5,973 bases of DNA from the NCBI GenBank assembly GCA_902490445.1, contig CABUDZ010000106.1, positions 1 to 5,973 on the forward strand, read 5' to 3'. The DNA comes from an uncultured Collinsella sp. (GTDB lineage Bacteria > Actinomycetota > Coriobacteriia > Coriobacteriales > Coriobacteriaceae). Below are positions 1-5,973 of the stretch, piece after piece (within the stretch, counting starts at the first letter, position 1; every line of letters begins with the position of its first letter). The position numbers and the translations under genes were made by a program. The notes below the pieces were generated by a model that saw nothing but the letters and a program-made list of their open reading frames with translations, did not search any database and had not been told where the DNA came from.

Positions 1-1395
1 CTAATTCAAGTTGAGATGAACCAAAAGGGTTTCGCGATCGTTGGGGATGTTGTCCTCGATAACGGCTTCGAGGGCGGCGTTGAGTAGCTGGCCTAGCTCG
101 GGCCCCGGCTTCACACCGGCACGAATCAAGTCGCCGCCGTTGATAGCAAGCATCTTGAGCGAATAGGGCTCCCCCGCCTCCAACAAATCATGGGCGAGTG
201 AGCGCATCTCTTCGATCGTCTCGACGTAATAGAAGCACGACGGCGCCTTGCCCAGCGTGTCGGCACGCTTAAGGTCCATAAGCTCGTCCATCAGGCGCGG
301 CGTATCGACGCCCTCGCCCGAAAGCAAGCGCATCATATTGAGCAAGCAGGAGCGCTCGGGGCGCAGCGGCTTGTCGTGGTACTTAATGAGCAGGCACACG
401 TCGCGGACCAAGTCGTGCGAAAGCGCCAAGCGATCCATGATGGCGCGCGCCTTCTTGGCCCCGAGCTCGGGGTGACCGTAAAAGTGGCCGCTGCCCGCAT
501 GGTCGACCGTAAAGCAATCGGGCTTGGAAACGTCGTGCAAAAACGCCGCCCACATTAGGCTCATTGAGGGTGTAAAGCCGTCGCACAGCGCCAACTCCCC
601 CGCCACCGTCAGCACACGGGCGATATGCTCGTAAACGTTAAACGCATGATAGACGCTGCGCTGATCAAACCCGCGACCCGCTGCCAACTCGGGCACGGCG
701 GCGCAGATGAGCTCGGGGTAGCGCAGCATGGCGTCTCCCCCGTGGCCGGTCGAAAGGATACCCTCGAGCTCAATGCCCACGCGCTCGCGCGCCACAGCAT
801 CGAGCAGCGGCGCGCACTCGGCAAGCGCCTGTTTAGTCTTAGGCTCGATCATAAAATCCAGACGGCAGGCAAAACGCACCGCGCGCAACATGCGCAGGGC
901 ATCCTCGTTAAAACGACGCTTGGGATCTCCAACGGCGCGGATGAGCTTGCGGTCTAGGTCGCCCTGACCATCGTAGCGGTCGACAAGACCACGCTCGGGA
1001 TGCCAGGCCATAGCGTTAACGGTAAAGTCACGACGCGCCAGATCGTCCTCAAGCGACGCCGCACGCTCCACACTCTGGGGATGGCGGCCGTCGGTGTAAA
1101 AGCCGTCTAGGCGGTAGGTGGTGACCTCAATGCGCTCATCATCGCAAATAGCCGTGATGCCGCCAAATTTTATGCCCGACTCAACCACGGCAATATCAGC
1201 CGCTTCGAGCGCCTCTTTGGACTCCTGCCACAGGCCGCTGCAGCACATGTCAACATCGTGGCTGGGGCGTCCCATCAGGGCATCACGTACCCAACCGCCC
1301 ACGTACCAAGCCTCAAGACCTGCTGCCTCAAGCGCACGCAGGACACGGATAGAGGCATCGGTCGGCTGCGTACCGTTGAGCGAAACATTGCACAT
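1..1395 (-). CDS. cca: CCA-adding tRNA nucleotidyltransferase, class II with HD domain
   Basis: This enzyme adds or repairs the 3' CCA end of tRNAs in the cytoplasm, using CTP and ATP. The 464-residue protein has the class II nucleotidyltransferase head: GGWVRD at 33-38, the metal-binding pair D47/D49 in HDVDM, RRDF at 121-124, EDALR at 164-168 (the base-selecting motif of CCA enzymes) and ERVGIE near 204-209. An HD-type domain follows, with H250, H257 and H287-D288, and the tail has the usual PGPELG and ...IPN... segments. Length is normal for the HD-fused bacterial form. The ATG at 1393-1395 is preceded by AGGAGG (1404-1409) at 8 bases, which settles the start; the stop is bases 1-3. It lies behind a terminator, so it is probably transcribed separately, although I found no convincing promoter in 1396-1489. 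Unlike its neighbours it uses CTA leucine codons, for example two near its 3' end. A poly(A) polymerase or partial (CC- or A-adding) enzyme cannot be excluded by sequence alone, but CCA-adding is most likely. Confidence 0.93.
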   Translation of the reverse strand: MCNVSLNGTQPTDASIRVLRALEAAGLEAWYVGGWVRDALMGRPSHDVDMCCSGLWQESKEALEAADIAVVESGIKFGGITAICDDERIEVTTYRLDGFYTDGRHPQSVERAASLEDDLARRDFTVNAMAWHPERGLVDRYDGQGDLDRKLIRAVGDPKRRFNEDALRMLRAVRFACRLDFMIEPKTKQALAECAPLLDAVARERVGIELEGILSTGHGGDAMLRYPELICAAVPELAAGRGFDQRSVYHAFNVYEHIARVLTVAGELALCDGFTPSMSLMWAAFLHDVSKPDCFTVDHAGSGHFYGHPELGAKKARAIMDRLALSHDLVRDVCLLIKYHDKPLRPERSCLLNMMRLLSGEGVDTPRLMDELMDLKRADTLGKAPSCFYYVETIEEMRSLAHDLLEAGEPYSLKMLAINGGDLIRAGVKPGPELGQLLNAALEAVIEDNIPNDRETLLVHLNLN

Positions 1396-1489
1396 GCCTA
1401 TGGCCTCCTGCGACTATCAAATTGGCTATCGATTGCGTCTGCAAGAAGTCTAGCAAGAAACAGCCTCCACTGCACACGCAAGTCCGATA

Positions 1490-1526
1490 AACAAAAACGC
1501 ATCCGTCCTAGTCTAAGACGGATGCG
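1490..1526 (-). terminator. Intrinsic terminator after kinase A
   Basis: Bases 1498-1507 and 1517-1526 form a perfect 10-bp stem (CGCATCCGTC / GACGGATGCG) around a 9-base loop. Read on the minus strand it is followed directly by TTTTTGTTT (1497 downward). It starts about 33 bases after the kinase A stop codon. This is a standard Rho-independent terminator and separates kinase A from cca. The other side of the stem has only AAATAATT on the plus strand, so it is not a good plus-strand terminator. Confidence 0.88.
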
Positions 1527-1559
1527 AAATAATTGAACTATTCAGGCAAGGTGCCGGAA

Positions 1560-2492
1560 CTAGCAAACCTGACGGATTGCAATACCCTTCTGATACTCAT
1601 CGACCTTGGCAAAATCGCCCAGACCCGGGCACTCGACCACGTTGGCGCCGGTGGCCATCGAGAGGCGCAGGGCATCCTCGACGCGCTCGGGGGCGTCGTG
1701 CCACACGGACAGGAAGGCGGCCAGCGAGGAGTCGCCCGCGCAGACGGTCGACAGCAGCTTGACGTCGAAGGTGCGGTTGGCAAACCAGATGTGCTCGCCG
1801 TTGGAGAAGTACGCGCCGTCGCCGCCGAGCGTCAGCAGTACATTCTTAGCGCCCTTGGCGTGCAGCTCGGCCATGGCGCCCTTGACGGACTCGTCGTCGC
1901 CACCGCTCACCTTAATGCCAAAGATGTCGAGCAGCTCGTCGTCGTTAGGCTTAATGAGCAACGGCTCCATAGCAATGAGGTCGGCCAGCTGATGGCTCGA
2001 GATATCGAGCACGAACTCGGCGCCCTTCGCCTTCACGCGACGCAGGACCTCTGCCAGGAAGCTCTCGGAGGTGTTGGGGGGCAGCGAGCCGCTGATAACC
2101 AGGCAGGTCATGTCATCGAGCGAATCGATAAGCTCAAACATCTCCTGCTCGTTGGCTTCGTTGATGGCGGCACCGGCGTTGACCATGTTGTACTCGGTGT
2201 CGGGACCGGCGTTGAGGAACACGTTAACACGCGTGATGCCGTCAGTCCACACGGGCTTGACGGGCACGCCCAGGGCCTCGGCGCCCTTAACGATATACTC
2301 ACCCGAGAAGCCGGCGAAGAAGCCCAGGATCGTGGTGTCGACGCCGTAGTGGTCGAGCGTAAACGAAACGTTGAGACCCTTGCCGTTGGGGGTGTAGACA
2401 GCGTTACGGGTGCGGGTAACGGTGTTGGCGGACAAGCCATCGCAGGAGATGTTGTAGTCAATAGCGGGATTTGCAGTAAGCGTGTAAATCAT
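1560..2492 (-). CDS. pfkB: 1-phosphofructokinase family (PfkB) hexose kinase, copy A
   Basis: This PfkB/ribokinase-superfamily sugar kinase probably phosphorylates fructose 1-phosphate to fructose 1,6-bisphosphate with ATP. The 310-residue protein starts MIYTLTANPAID, the characteristic N-terminus of 1-phosphofructokinases. It has the substrate-side NGKGLN at 36-41, SGSLPPN at 134-140, LLIKPN at 178-183, the ATP-loop TLGGDGAY at 221-228 and the catalytic segment CAGD at 251-254, with D254 as the expected base. The family normally has GAGD; here the first glycine is cysteine. The ATG at 2490-2492 has AGGA (2499-2502) six bases upstream. An in-frame GTG at 2507 would place the Shine-Dalgarno inside the coding region, so I reject it. 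The gene lies between two intrinsic terminators and is probably monocistronic. It is about half identical by eye to copy B, indicating an old tandem duplication. Tagatose-6-phosphate kinase (LacC-type) activity is the main alternative; the family call is firm and the exact substrate is inferred. Confidence 0.92.
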   Translation of the reverse strand: MIYTLTANPAIDYNISCDGLSANTVTRTRNAVYTPNGKGLNVSFTLDHYGVDTTILGFFAGFSGEYIVKGAEALGVPVKPVWTDGITRVNVFLNAGPDTEYNMVNAGAAINEANEQEMFELIDSLDDMTCLVISGSLPPNTSESFLAEVLRRVKAKGAEFVLDISSHQLADLIAMEPLLIKPNDDELLDIFGIKVSGGDDESVKGAMAELHAKGAKNVLLTLGGDGAYFSNGEHIWFANRTFDVKLLSTVCAGDSSLAAFLSVWHDAPERVEDALRLSMATGANVVECPGLGDFAKVDEYQKGIAIRQVC

Positions 2493-2526
2493 GAATGTTC
2501 CTTTCACGAAGCAACGTGTTAATGAA

Positions 2527-2532
2527 AGTATA
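2527..2532 (-). promoter_or_regulatory. Candidate -10 element for kinase A
   Basis: The minus strand reads TATACT here, one base off the TATAAT consensus, 34 bases upstream of the kinase A start codon. It lies in the 122 bases between the kinase B terminator and kinase A, where a promoter is expected. No good -35 box sits at 16-18 bases; the nearest TTG-containing hexamer, TTGTAG, is 20 bases away. Either the promoter is weak or activator-dependent, or the match is chance. Confidence 0.35.
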
Positions 2533-2614
2533 TTCCACGCTTCGGCAAAAGGCTACAACAACTCGGTGAACGGTGTGGAACGCGAGAAGCGCGGCTCCGA
2601 GGTTCGAGTGGGAC

Positions 2615-2649
2615 AAAAAACGGCGCCCCGGTCGAAACCGGGACGCCGT
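2615..2649 (-). terminator. Strong intrinsic terminator after kinase B
   Basis: On the minus strand the transcript forms CGGCG-U-CCCGGU, a UUCG loop, ACCGGG-G-CGCCG, then six U's (bases 2620-2615). The arms are 2621-2632 and 2637-2648. The single interior mismatch on the plus strand (C2626/A2643) becomes a G-U wobble in the minus-strand RNA, giving a continuous 12-bp stem. It begins about 27 bases after the kinase B stop codon. This ends the ptsH-ptsI-kinase B transcript and insulates kinase A. Confidence 0.93.
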
Positions 2650-2675
2650 ATGCGCACGAGTTTGTCGTGTTTCGC

Positions 2676-3608
2676 TTACTTGCGATCGAGCTTGCGAACG
2701 GCAACGCGCTTGCTGTACTCGTCGACGTGACCAAAGTCGCCGATGCCGACGGACTCAGCAACGTTGGCGCCGGTGGCCATAGCGAGCTTCATGGCCTCCT
2801 CGACGTTGTCGCGATCCCTGTACCACTTGTGCAGGAACGCAGCGAGGGTGCAGTCGCCGGCGCAGACGGAAGAGACAAGCTTGATGTTGAACTCACGCTT
2901 GGCATACCAGATGTCCTCGCCGTTGGAGAAGTAAGCGTCACCGCGGCTACCACGGGTGAGCAGCACGTTCTGGACGCCGGCCTCGTGAGCCAGCTTCATG
3001 GCAACGCGGACCTCGTCGTCGGTGTCGACCGGCACGCCGAAGATAGCCTTCATCTCGTGATGGTTCGGCTTAATGAGCAGCGGCTTCTTGTGAGCGAGCT
3101 CCTTGAGCTTGTCGGAGGACAGGTCCAGGACGACGTCGGCGCCACGGGCCTGAGCGTGCTCCATGACCTGAGCCAGGAAGTCGGGCGTAGCTTTGGGAGG
3201 CACGGAGCCGGAGACGATCAGGCACTCAAGGTCGCCCGCGGTGTCCAGGATGTTGTAGAGCTCCTCCTGATGCTGCGGCGTGATCGGAGCACCGGGGTTC
3301 AGGATGCCGTACTCGTGCTGGCCATCGTTGACGTAGGTGTTGATGCGCGTGATACCGTCGGTCCAGACCGGGCGGCAGAGGCAACCCAGGTTCATGACCT
3401 CCTCGACGATGAACTTGCCCGTGAAGCCGGCGAAGAAACCGAGCGCGACGGTGTCGACGCCCATCTTCTTAAAGGCGAAGGACACGTCGAGGCCCTTGCC
3501 GTTAGCCGTGTAGCTGGCCGAGCCGGTGCGGACGTTCTCGTCGGGCTCGAGCGGAGAGCTCGAAACCGTCATGTCGACAGCCGGGTTAGCGGTTAGCGTG
3601 TAGAACAT
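2676..3608 (-). CDS. pfkB: 1-phosphofructokinase family (PfkB) hexose kinase, copy B
   Basis: This is the second PfkB-family kinase, 310 residues, predicted to phosphorylate fructose 1-phosphate or a close ketohexose phosphate. It starts MFYTLTANPAVD and carries NGKGLD at 36-41, the shared PVWTDGITRIN at 80-90, SGSVPPK at 133-139, LLIKPN at 177-182 and CAGD at 249-252, with D252 as the expected catalytic base. As in copy A the usual GAGD glycine is cysteine. Its ATP-loop differs from copy A: TRGSRGDAY (218-226) is one residue longer and has arginine where the family usually has leucine. The ATG at 3606-3608 is preceded by AGGGGGT (3616-3622), one base off a full Shine-Dalgarno, about 7 bases away. 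It follows ptsI by 74 bases with no terminator between, so it is probably the last gene of the pts operon. Catalysis is likely retained, but nucleotide or sugar preference may differ from copy A. Confidence 0.91.
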   Translation of the reverse strand: MFYTLTANPAVDMTVSSSPLEPDENVRTGSASYTANGKGLDVSFAFKKMGVDTVALGFFAGFTGKFIVEEVMNLGCLCRPVWTDGITRINTYVNDGQHEYGILNPGAPITPQHQEELYNILDTAGDLECLIVSGSVPPKATPDFLAQVMEHAQARGADVVLDLSSDKLKELAHKKPLLIKPNHHEMKAIFGVPVDTDDEVRVAMKLAHEAGVQNVLLTRGSRGDAYFSNGEDIWYAKREFNIKLVSSVCAGDCTLAAFLHKWYRDRDNVEEAMKLAMATGANVAESVGIGDFGHVDEYSKRVAVRKLDRK

Positions 3609-3632
3609 TTACAGTACCCCCTGTATATGTGA

Positions 3633-3665
3633 GGGCCGCGTGGCCGGCCCATTCCAACCACGCGG
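3633..3665 (-). other. GC-rich stem-loop between ptsI and kinase B
   Basis: CCGCGTGG (3636-3643) and CCACGCGG (3658-3665) are perfect 8-bp inverted repeats. In the minus-strand RNA two G-U pairs can lengthen the stem to 10 bp. A competing hairpin, GGGCC (3633-3637) with GGCCC (3646-3650), uses the same bases, so the two are mutually exclusive. No U tract follows on the minus strand, so this is not an intrinsic terminator. It ends about 25 bases before the kinase B start and could act in mRNA processing, 3' protection of the upstream message or translation control of kinase B; the role is inference. Confidence 0.6.
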
Positions 3666-3682
3666 TTACCTCTGATACCAAA

Positions 3683-5386
<1,704 letters not shown>

Positions 5387-5393
5387 TCCCATT

Positions 5394-5402
5394 CCTCTCT
5401 CC
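5394..5402 (-). promoter_or_regulatory. ptsI: Ribosome binding site of ptsI, serving two close ATGs
   Basis: The minus strand reads GGAGAGAGGA ahead of ATG-GGA-ATG. GGAG (5399-5402) is 6 bases from the ATG at 5390-5392, while GAGG (5394-5397) is 7 bases from the ATG at 5384-5386. The two starts differ by only two residues (Met-Gly). I chose 5386 because the family N-terminus begins directly there, but 5392 is equally well spaced. A TTG further up at 5440 lies in the U tract of the upstream hairpin and is rejected. Confidence 0.65.
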
Positions 5403-5404
5403 GT

Positions 5405-5438
5405 GTCATGTGATAAAGCGTTTTGCCATATCCATGAC
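5405..5438. promoter_or_regulatory. Bulged inverted repeat around a LacI-operator-like core
   Basis: GTCATG (5405-5410) pairs with CATGAC (5433-5438) and, after one bulged T, GATA (5412-5415) pairs with TATC (5429-5432), giving ten base pairs in all. The enclosed loop holds AAAGCGTTTT (5415-5424), resembling the centre of LacI/CcpA-family operators, though the outer bases expected of a cre site (TG...CA) do not match. It ends 18 bases before the ptsI start, just after the hairpin in the same gap. It could be an RNA hairpin affecting ptsI translation, a DNA operator, or chance. Confidence 0.4.
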
Positions 5439-5474
5439 AAAAGAGCGCAGCTACCTTAAGACAGGTCACTGCGC
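5439..5474 (-). terminator. Terminator-like hairpin (attenuator) between ptsH and ptsI
   Basis: On the minus strand GCGCAG (complement of 5469-5474) pairs with CTGCGC (5445-5450). After a two-base internal loop ACCT pairs with AGGT (5463-5466 with 5453-5456), with a six-base loop. The stem is followed by TCTTTTG, a short broken U tract. It starts about 45 bases after the ptsH stop. The stem is interrupted and the U tract weak, so I read it as a partial terminator that would let more ptsH than ptsI message accumulate; cells generally need HPr in excess of Enzyme I. The partial effect is inference. Confidence 0.6.
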
Positions 5475-5519
5475 CCCCAAATATGAACTTAGTTGTTCAA
5501 CATGCGACCCGTTTGAGTT

Positions 5520-5783
5520 CTACTCGCCAAGACCGCTCTTGATGAGCTCGATGGCAGCAGCCAGAGCCTCGGCCTCGTCGGCGCCGTCGCACTTGACCTC
5601 GACCTCGGTGCCGCAGGGGATACCAGCAGCCATGAGGGCCATCGGGGACTTGCCGTTGACCTCCTTCTCGGGGGTGACGACCGTCACGTCACAGGCGTAC
5701 TTGCCCATGGTGGAGGCGAACAGACCAGCCGGACGCATGTGCAGACCCTGCGGATTGACGAGAGTAGCCTTCTCAGAAACCAT
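5520..5783 (-). CDS. ptsH: PTS phosphocarrier protein HPr
   Basis: HPr accepts phosphate from Enzyme I on a histidine and passes it to sugar-specific Enzyme IIA domains in the cytoplasm. The 87-residue protein has NPQGLHMRPAG with H15 and R17 at the classic positions, the regulatory-site region NGKSPMALM with S46, M48 and M51, and a SGLGE C-terminus like that of Bacillus HPr. S46 is where HPr kinase acts in Firmicutes; here it is followed by P47 rather than the usual isoleucine. Whether this organism has HPr kinase cannot be seen here. The ATG at 5781-5783 is preceded by AAAGGAG, with GGAG (5790-5793) six bases away, and gives the family N-terminus. In-frame upstream starts (GTG 5840, ATG 5816) would put this Shine-Dalgarno inside the gene. 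It is the first gene of the ptsH-ptsI-kinase B operon. Confidence 0.96.
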   Translation of the reverse strand: MVSEKATLVNPQGLHMRPAGLFASTMGKYACDVTVVTPEKEVNGKSPMALMAAGIPCGTEVEVKCDGADEAEALAAAIELIKSGLGE

Positions 5784-5847
5784 AATTGACTCCTTTTTGT
5801 GTTTAACCCCTGTCATGCATGTGGCAGGAGTCAGATTCACGACGTTG

Positions 5848-5853
5848 TTTATA
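5848..5853 (-). promoter_or_regulatory. Candidate -10 element for the ptsH operon
   Basis: The minus strand reads TATAAA within the AT-rich stretch GTTAATATAAAC, one base off TATAAT and about 64 bases upstream of the ptsH start. The 12-base stretch 5847-5858 is itself a near palindrome (10 of 12 bases). No TTGACA-like -35 lies at 16-18 bases; that region reads GAAAAAC. A promoter must lie in or beyond this leader, and this is the best candidate I see, possibly activator-dependent. Confidence 0.35.
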
Positions 5854-5899
5854 TTAACTCACATCAAACTGTTTTTCATTGTGTTTCGCACGAATTGTT

Positions 5900-5915
5900 G
5901 GACAGTTGTCTGTCC
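5900..5915. promoter_or_regulatory. Perfect inverted repeat upstream of ptsH (possible operator)
   Basis: GGACAG-TTGT-CTGTCC has two perfect 6-base arms around four bases, and an overlapping dyad GACA-GT-TGTC (5901-5910). No U tract follows on either strand, so it is not an intrinsic terminator. Its centre is about 57 bases upstream of the candidate -10, a position typical of an activator site, but no regulator is encoded in the window. Confidence 0.45.
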
Positions 5916-5973
5916 TGTTCGCTCGCCTGCCGGGCGGGGCGGTTAAGTTTGCTGCTCTACAGTCCTGCGCAAG
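5916..5973. other. Right-edge non-coding sequence
   Basis: This GC-rich stretch includes GCCTGCCGGGCGGGGC (5925-5940), which can fold into a short imperfect hairpin without a U tract on either strand. I see no start of a gene, no end of a neighbouring gene and no RNA gene in it. It is either the distal ptsH promoter region or the spacer to a gene outside the window. Confidence 0.5.

Noticed and set aside
1396..1489. Promoter for cca (TTGCAG with TTGATA or TTTGAT)
   Set aside because: The -10 candidates match the consensus too poorly to report, although some promoter is expected after the terminator.
5409..5428. A canonical cre (CcpA) site between ptsH and ptsI
   Set aside because: Only the central AAAGCGTTTT matches; the flanking TG and CA of the cre consensus are missing, so I list it only as LacI-operator-like.
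5387..5440. Longer Enzyme I starting at TTG 5440
   Set aside because: The TTG lies in the U tract of the upstream hairpin, has no Shine-Dalgarno, and the added residues (MSWIWQNALS...) are not part of the family N-terminus.
5807..5830. Leader hairpin around CATGCATG upstream of ptsH as a riboswitch or terminator
   Set aside because: In the minus-strand RNA the stem is short with C-A mismatches and no U tract, and it resembles no riboswitch class I know.
5784..5840. Longer HPr starting at GTG 5840 or ATG 5816
   Set aside because: These would bury the strong AAAGGAG Shine-Dalgarno in the coding region and add residues absent from HPr; the 5783 start puts the active histidine at position 15 as in the family.

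Overview
The window looks like chromosomal DNA of a GC-rich Gram-positive anaerobe. A Coriobacteriia-type actinobacterium (Collinsella/Olsenella-like) is my best guess. It rests on high GC, a Firmicute-style HPr in a high-GC genome, and an HD-domain class II CCA enzyme. This is inference with no marker gene behind it, so genus is uncertain. All five genes lie on the minus strand and read from the right edge to the left: ptsH (HPr), ptsI (Enzyme I), a 1-phosphofructokinase-family kinase (copy B), a second kinase of the same family (copy A), and a CCA-adding tRNA nucleotidyltransferase. All five are complete; the stop codon of the last is bases 1-3.

Right edge to 3683: a 190-base leader carries a perfect inverted repeat and an AT-rich -10 candidate, followed by ptsH with a strong Shine-Dalgarno. 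The 127-base ptsH-ptsI gap holds a terminator-like hairpin with a short U tract, then a second bulged inverted repeat around a LacI-operator-like core. ptsI follows.

3682 to 2615: a 74-base gap with a GC-rich stem-loop but no U tract leads into kinase B, so ptsH-ptsI-kinase B is probably one operon. It ends at a textbook intrinsic terminator (UUCG loop, six U's). 2614 to 1490: kinase A is its own unit, ending in a second good terminator. 1489 to 1: cca, with its own strong Shine-Dalgarno.

Together the genes form the general (sugar-independent) half of the phosphotransferase system plus two kinases expected to turn a PTS product (fructose 1-phosphate or a similar ketohexose phosphate) into fructose 1,6-bisphosphate for glycolysis. 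No sugar-specific Enzyme II is present, so the kinases are tied to the general PTS proteins rather than to one transporter. cca is probably an unrelated neighbour.

I see no mobile element, CRISPR array, RNA gene or clearly new system. The points worth following are the two diverged kinases that share an altered catalytic motif, the RNA structures that partition the operon, and some substitutions at normally conserved places in HPr and Enzyme I.
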